A DNA stretch of 64,000 bases from Rhodococcus oryzae. Lineage in GTDB: Bacteria > Actinomycetota > Actinomycetes > Mycobacteriales > Mycobacteriaceae. Under the pieces are notes generated by a model. The model ran no database searches and was not told where the DNA came from. It saw only the letters and a list, made by a program, of their open reading frames with translations. Shown here in pieces: positions 1 through 7,323 of the stretch; positions within the stretch are counted from its first letter, which is position 1, and every line of letters starts with the position of its first letter. A program made the translations under genes and the position numbers. The stretch covers positions 310,001-374,000 of the forward strand of contig NZ_SUMD01000005.1 of the NCBI RefSeq assembly GCF_005049235.1. Reading direction: 5' to 3'.

Positions 1-1346
1 CCCTCGGGCGCGGTCTCGTCGGGTCCGACGCAGCGGACCTCCCCCTCGGGTCCGTACCAGATCGGGATGCGGTGACCCCACCACAACTGACGCGAGATGC
101 ACCAGTCGTGCATGTTGTCGACCCAGCCGAACCAGCGCGGCTCCAGGCTGGCGGGGTGAATCGTGGTGTCGCCGTTACGGACCGCGTCGCCCGCCGCCTT
201 GGCGAGCTCCTCGACCTTGACCCACCACTGCAGCGAGAGCCGCGGCTCGATGGACTCGCCGCTGCGCTCGGAGTGGCCGACGCTGTGCAGGTAGGGACGT
301 TTCTCGGCGACCACACGACCCTGCTCGGCGAGCGCCTCGCGCACCTTCACGCGGGCCTCGAACCGGTCCATGCCGTCGAACTGCGTTCCGGTATCGGCGA
401 TCTTGCCGGTCTTGTCCATGATCGTGGGCATCGGCAGGTTGTGCCGCACGCCCATCTCGAAGTCGTTGGGGTCGTGCGCGGGGGTGATCTTCACCGCGCC
501 GGTGCCGAACTCCGGGTCGACGTAGTCATCGGCGATGATCGGGATCTGCCGCCCGGTGATGGGGTGCTCGAGGGTGGTGCCGAGCAGGTGCTGGTAGCGC
601 TCGTCGTCGGGGTGCACGGCGACCGCGGTGTCGCCGAGCATCGTCTCCACACGCGTGGTGGCGACGATGACGTGCGGCTCGTCGTCGTTCAGCGAGCCGT
701 AGCGCAGCGAGACCAGCTCGCCCTCGACGTCCTCGAACTTGACCTCGATGTCGGAGATGGCGGTCTGCAGCACCGGCGACCAGTTGACCAGGCGCTCGGC
801 CCGGTAGATCAGTCCCGCGTCATACATCCGCTTGAAGATGGTCTGGACGGCGCGCGAGAGGCCCTCGTCCATGGTGAACCGGTCGCGGCTCCAGTCGACG
901 CCGTCGCCGAGTCTGCGCATCTGGCCACCGATGGTGCCGCCGGACTCGCGCTTCCAGTCCCAGACCTTGTCGATGAACAGCTCGCGACCGAAGTCTTCCT
1001 TCGTCTTGCCGTCCGCCGCGAGCTGCTTCTCCACCACGTTCTGGGTGGCGATGCCCGCGTGGTCCATGCCGGGCAGCCAGAGGACCTCGTAGCCCTGCAT
1101 GCGCTTGCGGCGCGAGAGCACGTCCATCAGGGTGTGGTCGAGGGCATGGCCCATGTGCAGGCTGCCGGTCACGTTCGGCGGCGGCAGCACGATCGAGTAG
1201 CCGGGCTTGTCGCTGGTCGGGTCCGCCGTGAAGTAGCCGGCGTCCACCCAACCCTCGTACAATTCCTGCTCTACCGCGCTGGGGTCCCAGCTCTTCGGGA
1301 GGGCGTCGGCGGGGTTCATGGGGTCCTGCGGCACGGCACTGGTCAC
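1..1346 (-). CDS. valS: Valyl-tRNA synthetase, N-terminal part (3' end outside window)
   Basis: Charges tRNA-Val with valine in the cytoplasm. The reverse strand reads [20 protein letters not shown], then a stretch matching known actinobacterial ValS ([20 protein letters not shown]), which contains the class I HIGH-type signature HMGH. About 448 residues lie in the window, covering the N-terminal Rossmann half and the editing region; the KMSKS loop and anticodon-binding domain lie beyond base 1. I chose a GTG at 1346; an in-frame ATG at 1319 with a weak AGGA upstream is an alternative start and gives a protein closer to the M. tuberculosis N-terminus. It is the first gene of the window and is followed 47 bp upstream by a co-oriented GNAT gene. 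Identity is certain; only the start is open. Confidence 0.95.
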   Translation of the reverse strand, partial: MTSAVPQDPMNPADALPKSWDPSAVEQELYEGWVDAGYFTADPTSDKPGYSIVLPPPNVTGSLHMGHALDHTLMDVLSRRKRMQGYEVLWLPGMDHAGIATQNVVEKQLAADGKTKEDFGRELFIDKVWDWKRESGGTIGGQMRRLGDGVDWSRDRFTMDEGLSRAVQTIFKRMYDAGLIYRAERLVNWSPVLQTAISDIEVKFEDVEGELVSLRYGSLNDDEPHVIVATTRVETMLGDTAVAVHPDDERYQHLLGTTLEHPITGRQIPIIADDYVDPEFGTGAVKITPAHDPNDFEMGVRHNLPMPTIMDKTGKIADTGTQFDGMDRFEARVKVREALAEQGRVVAEKRPYLHSVGHSERSGESIEPRLSLQWWVKVEELAKAAGDAVRNGDTTIHPASLEPRWFGWVDNMHDWCISRQLWWGHRIPIWYGPEGEVRCVGPDETAPE

Positions 1347-1393
1347 CCGGTGATTCTAGAGAACCCGCGGGGTCCCCCGACACCGCCGTCCGG

Positions 1394-2005
1394 TCAGCGA
1401 GGCGCCCGCCACATCGCCCACAGCGTCGGGCCACCGTTCGGGATGACGATCTCGCCCGTCACCTCGAAGCCGAATCGCTCGTAATAGGGGACATTCGACT
1501 CCTTGCTCGACTCCAGATAAGCGGGCGCGTGCTCGGCGTCGCACCGGGCCAGTCGGGAGTTCATCAGCGCTTTGCCGTGACCCGCGCCACGCACCGAGGG
1601 ATCGGTGCCGATGGTGCTGAGATACCAGTGCGGCTCCTCAGGGTGCGCCTTCTCGACCGTCCCGGCGAACTCCGCCCCGACCATGATCCGGCTACCGAAG
1701 GCGCGGACCAGTCCGGGCAGCGCGCGCAGCTGGCTCAGCGCCGACTGCCGCCAGCGCCCCGGCGGGTCCCACATGGTGGCCCCTGCCACCGACCCGTCCG
1801 GTGCGAGCGCCACCTCGACGCCGCCGAGCGGCAAGTGATGGTGCCGGATGAGCGTCCCGAACAGCCGCGGCAACCCGGTCCGGCGCGAGCCGACGTCCGG
1901 CCACATCCATTCCATCACCGGGTCGTCATCGAAGGCCGCGGCCAGCACGCGTCCGGCGGCAGGGACGTCGGAGGGATCGGCGGGTCGAACCGTGACGGCG
2001 GCCAT
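1394..2005 (-). CDS. GNAT-family N-acetyltransferase
   Basis: Predicted cytoplasmic acetyl-CoA-dependent transferase of 203 residues with unknown substrate. The GNAT core is visible: N-terminal strand VTVRPADPSDVPAAGRVLAAAF, a central LSTIGTDPSVRGAGHGKALM segment that carries the acetyl-CoA pyrophosphate loop (R-G-A-G-H-G), and the C-terminal VPYYERFGFEVTGE strand-helix typical of motif B. The chosen ATG at 2005 avoids overlap with the divergent SMR gene that begins at 2041; an upstream GTG-type extension to 2053 would run into it. It lies just upstream of valS on the same strand and may be cotranscribed. It resembles the second GNAT gene at 20.2-20.8 kb in length and in the ending pattern (YERxGF..G.I.I..GP..W.M.R.P). 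Confidence 0.85.
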   Translation of the reverse strand: MAAVTVRPADPSDVPAAGRVLAAAFDDDPVMEWMWPDVGSRRTGLPRLFGTLIRHHHLPLGGVEVALAPDGSVAGATMWDPPGRWRQSALSQLRALPGLVRAFGSRIMVGAEFAGTVEKAHPEEPHWYLSTIGTDPSVRGAGHGKALMNSRLARCDAEHAPAYLESSKESNVPYYERFGFEVTGEIVIPNGGPTLWAMWRAPR

Positions 2006-2040
2006 GGGCGTGACGCTACCGCCCCCGATACGTTGTAGCC

Positions 2041-2367
2041 ATGACGATGGCATGGGTGTTTCTCTCGGTGGCCATCTGCGCGGAGGTACTCGCGACGAGC
2101 CTGCTGACCCGGACCGAAGGATTCCGACGACCCGGACCGACCGCGGTGGTCCTCGGCCTGTACGGCGTGGCCCTGTACTGCCTGTCGCAGACCCTGCGCA
2201 CCCTCGATGTCGGTGTGGCGTACGCGGTCTGGGCGGGCGTCGGCACCGCCGCGATCGCCGCCATCGGGATGCTGGTCCTACGCGAACCCCGGTCCGCCGG
2301 CCGAATCCTCGGCATCACCCTGGTGGTGGCGGGCGTGGTCGCGCTCAACCTCGGCGGTGCCGGATGA
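2041..2367 (+). CDS. SMR-family multidrug efflux subunit (first of a pair)
   Basis: 108-residue inner-membrane protein of the small multidrug resistance family, which uses proton exchange to export cationic drugs or guanidinium-type ions. Four hydrophobic helices are evident, and the family's essential membrane glutamate sits in helix 1 (AICAEVLATS, residue about 15). The helix 2-3 region (YCLSQTLRTLDVGVAYAVWAGVGTA) matches the SMR signature. The stop overlaps the start of a second SMR gene by the ATGA arrangement, so the two are translationally coupled and probably form a heterodimer, as in EbrAB or YkkCD type pairs. The substrate is not predictable from sequence. An in-frame ATG at 2047 is an alternative start. 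Confidence 0.9.
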   Translation: MTMAWVFLSVAICAEVLATSLLTRTEGFRRPGPTAVVLGLYGVALYCLSQTLRTLDVGVAYAVWAGVGTAAIAAIGMLVLREPRSAGRILGITLVVAGVVALNLGGAG

Positions 2368-2747
2368 GCGACCGCGTACGGGCGTGGGCCTTCCTCGCCA
2401 CCGCGATCACCTGCGAGATCCTAGCCACCGTGTTCCTCGGCAGCACCGAGCAGTTCAGTCGACCGCTGCCCACGATCGCCGTCCTGCTCGGCTACGCCAC
2501 CTCGTTCGCCTGCCTGGCCCAGGCGCTGCGGTCGCTGCCGGTGAGCCTGGCGTACGCGCTCTGGTCCGGGATCGGGACCGCGACGGTCGCGGTGATCGGT
2601 ATCGCGTTCCTCGGCGAGCAGGCATCCGCGGCGAAGTTCCTCGGGCTCGCGCTGATCATCGCGGGCGTGGTGATCCTGAACCTGCGGCAGCCGGCGCCCG
2701 AACTGGGGGCGAAATCCGGAGCCCCTGTCGCCTCACGGGAAGAGTGA
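2364..2747 (+). CDS. SMR-family multidrug efflux subunit (second of a pair)
   Basis: 127-residue four-helix membrane protein paralogous to the preceding gene. The conserved glutamate is in helix 1 (AITCEILATVF), and ALRSLPVSLAYALWSGIGTA is the family signature. The ATG at 2364 overlaps the previous stop by four bases. It carries a polar C-terminal tail of about 20 residues that the first subunit lacks; tail-length asymmetry is common in heterodimeric SMR pairs and may set the two topologies. Its last 15 bases overlap the 3' end of the opposite-strand HNH pseudogene. No regulator gene is adjacent. Confidence 0.9.
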   Translation: MSDRVRAWAFLATAITCEILATVFLGSTEQFSRPLPTIAVLLGYATSFACLAQALRSLPVSLAYALWSGIGTATVAVIGIAFLGEQASAAKFLGLALIIAGVVILNLRQPAPELGAKSGAPVASREE

Positions 2748-4420
2748 GGGCGTGCTGTCCGATCGTGTTGTAGATGTGCATGATCGCCCGGCGAGCATGT
2801 CGTGACGCCAGAGGCCCGCAGTCTTGAGTTGATGGTGCAGCGCGCACAGGCATTGAAGGTTGGCGAGGATGGTCCAGCCGCCGAGGGTCGGATCACGCCT
2901 GTCGAACGCGACGACGTGATCGATCTGACAGTCCGCGGCGGCGATCAGGCAGTCGGGGTGTCGACAGGCGCCATCACGCAGCCGAACGGCGGCGGCGAGT
3001 AGGTCGTTCGGCCGGTAGGTCAGGGCCCCCGGTGGCGGCTTGGTGAATCCACCGTGGCCGTCGGGGAACGCGGCAACGATCTGCGTGGGGTCGTTCGGTA
3101 GAGGTCGTCGATGGCGACGGCGGGCGAGACGATGCCCGGTTGCGGGAGCTTGCGGACCGGCAGCGCGATCGTGCCTGCGGAGAGGATCCGGCTCCTCAAT
3201 ACGAGCAGGCCGGAGTCAGGGGTCGGCCCGCGCCGAGCATCGGACTTGGGCGGACCATCGGCCTCGGATGGAACTGCGAGTGCACCGCGCGGATCTGGCG
3301 GGTCCGGTTCCTGCCCTCCGGATTCCTTCCCTGTCCCGGTCCGCGAGGGGTCCGGGTCCGCATCAACGGACTCGGCCTTCGACGCGGGCGCTGTACCCGA
3401 TTCGTCGGTGGATTCGGTCGAATCGTTGGTCGCGTCGTCGGGGTTGACGCCGTAGTCGCGGTGCAGGCGTTCGAGCGCCCGGGCGGCGCAGTCGATGATC
3501 GCCTGCCAGGTGGCATCCCCGGCGATGGCACGGGCCTGCCCGGCGTCGAGGTATCCGTAGCCCTCGAGGTAGGCCGGGTTGTCAGCGAGGCCGAGCAGCG
3601 TCTCCAGCCCGCACGAGATGCTCAGATTGACCTGCGGCGCTGCGGGTTCACAGTTGCGGGTGGCCGCGCAGTCCTGGTCGCCGCACTTGCAGGTCAGGAC
3701 CCTCCCGCCGTGAATCAGCACCATGAACGCGTCCGCGCACCGGACGTCGAGGGGGCGCGGATCGGCCCGGCACGCCGTCTTGGCGACCGTCACGATCAGA
3801 CCCGCGACCGCCGCCATCTGAGTCGCCGTCAACGTCACCGACAACACAGCCATCCCGTGCGGCAGGCGGCGGGAGCGAACTTTGCGCTTGGCCTCGGCCT
3901 CGTCGCGGGTGCGTTGCACCCAGGCGGCGTCGTCCTCGATCAGCAACCGGTCGATCTCGATTCCGAGTGAGGCAGGTGCAAGTTGTCGCGCGGCGGACAG
4001 GATGTCCGCGTCCAGGCGCAGCACCGCAGCGGTGGCGGCCTTGCGGGTGTGCTCATCGATCACCCGGATCTTCGCCAGAGACACCTCACCAGCTGCGAAG
4101 GCGCCCCGAATCTCGGGCATCCGTTCAAGGGTGAATCCGAGTCGCATCAGTGCTGACACCGACCTGAAGGTGCTCGACAACGCCAACGCGACCTCCGCGA
4201 TCGCAGACCGCTCCGCTTGCTCGGTATCGAACCCGGCACCGGGAGCACGATGGTCAAAGGTGCCACGAGAGTCGGCATACTCCATGATCTGCGCGATCAG
4301 GCGGGCCGCCGCCGCGTTCTCGACACGGGCAGTCTCGGAGATCGCGTCGAGCAGGGAACGCTCACGATCGGTCGCCACCGAAGCCGTCATGCCATCACCC
4401 CCCTCGAGCTGTTCGCTCAT
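2733..4420 (-). pseudogene. 13E12-type DUF222/HNH endonuclease gene, split by a frameshift
   Basis: The N-terminal 440 or so residues (from the ATG at 4420, MSEQLEGGDGMTASVATD) form a DUF222 domain as in the mycobacterial 13E12 repeat family, followed by a long Pro/Ser/Asp-rich linker. That frame stops at 3020 after a degenerate tail. From about 3095 downwards, the neighbouring frame continues as TQIVAAFPDGHGGFTKPPPG, then CRHPDC, DCQIDHVVAFD and NLQCLCALHHQLKT, which is the intact HNH nuclease domain with its zinc cysteines and D-H-V-V core, ending at TGA 2733-2735. Inserting one base after position 3096-3097 (CG_AAC) rejoins DLYR-NDPTQ in a single frame. The HNH half shows no further damage, so the event is recent, a sequencing error, or a programmed shift. 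Family members are nuclease-like, function unproven. Confidence 0.85.
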
Positions 4421-4427
4421 ATGTTCG
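4414..4427. promoter_or_regulatory. Imperfect LexA (SOS) box over the 13E12 start codon
   Basis: The plus strand reads CGCTCATATGTTCG. One half-site is the actinobacterial LexA core GTTCG; the other is CGCTC instead of CGAAC, so 12 of 14 positions match the box found at dinB. The ATG at 4418-4420 lies inside it, exactly as at dinB. Some 13E12 repeat genes of M. tuberculosis are known LexA targets, which supports the call; two mismatches in one half-site keep it tentative. Confidence 0.45.
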
Positions 4428-4524
4428 AGTTTACTCGGAAACCGCCCGCACGCAAGAGATTTGCGGAACCCGCGAACGCAACCTCCCACAACCGGGCCTT
4501 GCGCGATCGTGCGAGAGTGAACCC

Positions 4525-5136
4525 ATGAGCTCGGCCACCGACAAGGAGCGACTACTCGGGATCGTGCTCGCGAATCCCGTGGCCCGAACGATCGTCGATC
4601 GCGCGGGCGCTCTCGGCATGAGCGACTGGTATCTCACGGCCGGCGGGGTCTTCCAGACGGTCTGGAACCACCTCGACGGCCGCGATCTCCGGGCAGGCAT
4701 CGAGGATTACGACCTCTTCTATTTCGACGGGACGGACCTCGGTTACGCCGCTGAGGACCGGAAGATCAGGCAGGCGGGGGTCCTGTTCGGCGACGTCGAG
4801 GCGGCGGTCGAACTGCGTAACGAGGCGCGGGTACACCTCTGGTACGAGGATCGATTCGGCGTCCCAGGCGTCCCCTTCACGAGCTGCGCGGACGCGATCG
4901 ACCACTTCGCATCCACCACCTGCTGCGTGGGGATCACACGCTCCCCTGCCGGTGAGCTCCAGGTCTACGCGCCCCACGGCCTCGATGATCTCTTCAGCAT
5001 GGTGGTGCGACCCAATCCGATCCTGGCCCCGCGGGAGGTCTACGAGGCGAAGGCCGCCCGATGGCAGCGGGAATGGCCTGGGCTGACGGTCGTTCCATGG
5101 CCGGCGGCACAGACAGAGCCGGTGCCGCCGGGCTGA
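4525..5136 (+). CDS. Nucleotidyltransferase-like protein (NTP_transf_6/DUF925 type)
   Basis: 203-residue soluble protein. The segment WYLTAGGVFQTVWNHLDGRD followed by IEDYDLFYFDGTDLGYAAED is characteristic of the bacterial nucleotidyltransferase-like family PF06042: the A-G-G-x-x-Q-T-V-W loop replaces the usual GS motif and D-Y-D provides carboxylates for metal binding. The later VPFTSCADAIDHFASTTCCVGI and the LDDLFSMVVRPNP tail also fit that family. No biochemical role is established for it, so no function is assigned. The gene is divergent from the HNH pseudogene, 104 bp away, and stands alone; 51 bp later a quinone oxidoreductase begins on the same strand. Confidence 0.75.
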   Translation: MSSATDKERLLGIVLANPVARTIVDRAGALGMSDWYLTAGGVFQTVWNHLDGRDLRAGIEDYDLFYFDGTDLGYAAEDRKIRQAGVLFGDVEAAVELRNEARVHLWYEDRFGVPGVPFTSCADAIDHFASTTCCVGITRSPAGELQVYAPHGLDDLFSMVVRPNPILAPREVYEAKAARWQREWPGLTVVPWPAAQTEPVPPG

Positions 5137-5187
5137 CCGCACCCGCATCCCCGCGTGCGCGGAGCCGATCGGGACTAGCCTTCCCCC

Positions 5188-6189
5188 ATGCGTGCAGTCG
5201 TGATCACCAAGCACGGGGACGCTGACGTCCTCCAAGTCCAGGAACGCCCGTCGCCGTCACTCCGGCCCGGCGCAGTCCGCATCGACGTCCGGGCAGCCGG
5301 CGTCAACTTCGCCGACGTGATGGCCCGACTCGGCCTGTACGCCGACGCCCCGCCGCTGCCGAGCGTCGTCGGCTACGAGGTCGCGGGCACGATCGGCGAG
5401 GTCGCCCCGGACGTCGTCGGCCTCGCCGTCGGCGACCGGGTGGTCGCGGGTACGAGGTTCGGGGGCTACGCCGAGCAGGTGTGTGCCGATGCTCGCGACG
5501 TGATCGCGCTGCCGGATTCGTTGAGCTTCGAGCAGGGCGCCGCCATTCCCGTCAACTATGCGACCGCGTGGGCCGGCCTGGTCGGTTACGCGAATCTCCG
5601 TGCGGGAGAGCGGGTTCTGATCCAGGCCGCGGCGGGTGGCGTCGGGATCGCGGCGACGCAGATCGCCAAGCACTGCGGCGCCGAGGTCTACGGAACCGCA
5701 TCGCCGGGAAAGCACGACGCCATCCGTGGCTTCGGCGTCGACGTCGCGCTGGATTACCGGAAACGAGGGTGGGACAGCGGGCTTCCGCCGATGGACGTGA
5801 TCATGGACGCGATCGGCGGGGAGTCACTGCGGCGGAGCTACGGCCAATTGCGTCCCGGCGGCAGGCTCGTCGCCTTCGGCGCCAGCTCTGTGGTCGCCGG
5901 AGACAAGCGAAACCTGTTGCGGGCGGCGCCGCAGGCCCTGCGGATGATGCGGGGCTTCAACCTCATCGACCAGATGAGCGAGTCCAAGACGGTGATCGGC
6001 CTCAACATGCTGCGGCTGTGGGACGATCGCGGCACCCTGGAGCCCTGGATCACCCCGCTGCGCGAGCTGATCGAGAACGGCGTCGTGGCACCCGTGGTGT
6101 CCGACGCCGTCCCGTTCGCCGACGCGCCAGAGGCCCATCGAATCCTGACCGAGCGTCGTAACGTCGGAAAGGTCGTCCTGGTCCCCTAG
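5188..6189 (+). CDS. Zinc-free MDR oxidoreductase, NADPH:quinone reductase type
   Basis: 333-residue cytosolic enzyme of the medium-chain dehydrogenase/reductase superfamily. The N-terminal GroES-like part (RPGAVRIDVRAAGVNFADVMARLG, then LPSVVGYEVAGTI) lacks the catalytic zinc ligands of alcohol dehydrogenases; N-F-A-D replaces C-G-T-D, as in quinone oxidoreductases. The Rossmann fold shows AAAGGVGIAATQIAKHCGAEV at about residues 148-168. An insert after the Rossmann domain (LRAAPQALRMMRGFN) recalls the VAT-1-like branch. It probably reduces quinones or enones with NADPH. The ATG at 5188 begins MRAVVITKHGD, the standard MDR N-terminus. Convergent with the siderophore-binding protein, 24 bp downstream. 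Confidence 0.85.
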   Translation: MRAVVITKHGDADVLQVQERPSPSLRPGAVRIDVRAAGVNFADVMARLGLYADAPPLPSVVGYEVAGTIGEVAPDVVGLAVGDRVVAGTRFGGYAEQVCADARDVIALPDSLSFEQGAAIPVNYATAWAGLVGYANLRAGERVLIQAAAGGVGIAATQIAKHCGAEVYGTASPGKHDAIRGFGVDVALDYRKRGWDSGLPPMDVIMDAIGGESLRRSYGQLRPGGRLVAFGASSVVAGDKRNLLRAAPQALRMMRGFNLIDQMSESKTVIGLNMLRLWDDRGTLEPWITPLRELIENGVVAPVVSDAVPFADAPEAHRILTERRNVGKVVLVP

Positions 6190-6213
6190 CGCGTCGTGCG
6201 AGTCTCGCCAGGA

Positions 6214-7218
6214 TTACTTGGTGAGCAGCGGCGCGATCCGCGGCGGGATGTTCTCCAGCGCGTATGGCAGCGACAGGACGGTGCTCCAGGTCATCGCCTC
6301 GGCGGCCTCGTCCTCGAGGATGATCGTGCGGCCGTCCTTGACGACGTTCAGCTCCTGGTAGACCGGCGTCTTGTCGAGCTCGGCCCGCAGCTTGTCGCCG
6401 TAGCCGCCGCCCGCGTACCAGACCAGCAGGTCGGCGTCGGCGAGCGAGAGCTGCTCCGTGCTGATCGGGGCGAAGTTGGTGGTCGTGATCTGCTGCGTGA
6501 CAGGCGGATTGACGAAGCCGAGTTCGGTGAAGAAGCGCACCTTCGGATCCTCCGGGCCGTAGACGCCGAACTGGCCGGGGCCCTTGAGCGCGCCCACGAT
6601 CACCGTCTTGCCCGCGAACGCGGGGTTGGCGGCCGCGACATCGGTGAACTGCTTCTCGACGGAGGTCACCAGCTCCTTCGCTTTGTCCTGCTTGCCGAGC
6701 GCCTCGCCGATGATCCGGGTCTGGTCCTGCCACGGCACGCCGTAATCGGCGAACTCCTTGGGCTGCGCGACGGTCGGCGCGAGCGCACTGAGCTTGTTGT
6801 ACTGGTCCTTGGTCAGACCGGAGTAGGTGCCGATGATCAGGTCGGGGTTGGTGGCGGCCACCTTCTCGACGTCGATCCCGGTGTTCGCGCTGCCGATGAT
6901 CGCGGGCGTCGCGCCGGCCAGCAGGTCCTGCGCCCAGGGCCACACGGCATTCGGGTAGTTGCCGTACCAGTCGAAGACGCCGACCGGGGTGGAGCCGAGC
7001 GCCAGGATCGCGTCCTGGTCGTTGTATCCCACGCTGACCACGCGCTGCGGGTCGAGCGGGACCTGGGTCTCGCCGTACTTGTTGCCGATGGTCGCGCCGG
7101 TCCCGGCGGAGGCCGAACCTCCGTCACCGTCGCTGCTGCAGGCAGCGGCGAACGCGAGCAGCGCGCCCGACGTTCCGATCAGAAATCCCCGCCGCGTCAA
7201 TTTACCGACGTCTGCCAT
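6214..7218 (-). CDS. Iron-siderophore ABC transporter substrate-binding lipoprotein (Tat-type signal)
   Basis: 334-residue extracytoplasmic solute-binding protein of the FepB/BtuF fold. The N-terminus MADVGKLTRRGFLIGTSGAL carries a twin-arginine motif (T-R-R-G-F-L), followed by a hydrophobic stretch and a lipobox-like FAAAC, so it is probably a Tat-exported lipoprotein anchored through Cys at about residue 29. The body has the peripla_BP_2 features VVSVGYNDQDAILALG, NPDLIIGTYSGLTKDQYNKL and the C-terminal MTWSTVLSLPYALENIPPRI. The start is set by GGAGGAGAGTCG ahead of ATG 7218. No permease or ATPase gene is adjacent, so it must use a transporter encoded elsewhere. An IdeR/DtxR-type box lies 26-44 bp upstream, which implies repression by iron. 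Confidence 0.9.
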   Translation of the reverse strand: MADVGKLTRRGFLIGTSGALLAFAAACSSDGDGGSASAGTGATIGNKYGETQVPLDPQRVVSVGYNDQDAILALGSTPVGVFDWYGNYPNAVWPWAQDLLAGATPAIIGSANTGIDVEKVAATNPDLIIGTYSGLTKDQYNKLSALAPTVAQPKEFADYGVPWQDQTRIIGEALGKQDKAKELVTSVEKQFTDVAAANPAFAGKTVIVGALKGPGQFGVYGPEDPKVRFFTELGFVNPPVTQQITTTNFAPISTEQLSLADADLLVWYAGGGYGDKLRAELDKTPVYQELNVVKDGRTIILEDEAAEAMTWSTVLSLPYALENIPPRIAPLLTK

Positions 7219-7243
7219 CGACTCTCCTCCATCGTCACCAAAG

Positions 7244-7262
7244 CTAGGTAAGGCTAGCCGAA
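7244..7262. promoter_or_regulatory. IdeR/DtxR-type iron box
   Basis: The plus strand reads CTAGGTAAGGCTAGCCGAA, which matches the consensus TTAGGTTAGGCTAACCTAA at 15 of 19 positions. It sits 26 bp upstream of the siderophore-binding lipoprotein start, next to a possible minus-strand -10 (TACTAT), and 62 bp upstream of the divergent fdhF-like gene. The position suits iron-dependent repression of the binding protein; any effect on the molybdoenzyme is uncertain. Confidence 0.8.
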
Positions 7263-7323
7263 ATAGTAGGCAGAGTGGGTCACCTCGCTTTCGGCGGGCC
7301 CGCCACGGGGCCACTATGTAGGC

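Noticed and set aside
72-1484. A 470-codon plus-strand open frame
   Set aside because: Antisense of valS, whose reverse frame contains HMGH and the conserved ValS blocks.
3020-3095. C-terminal tail of the DUF222 frame as a genuine protein end
   Set aside because: The Ser/Pro/Arg-rich tail is out-of-frame translation of the HNH lead-in, which reads sensibly one frame over.
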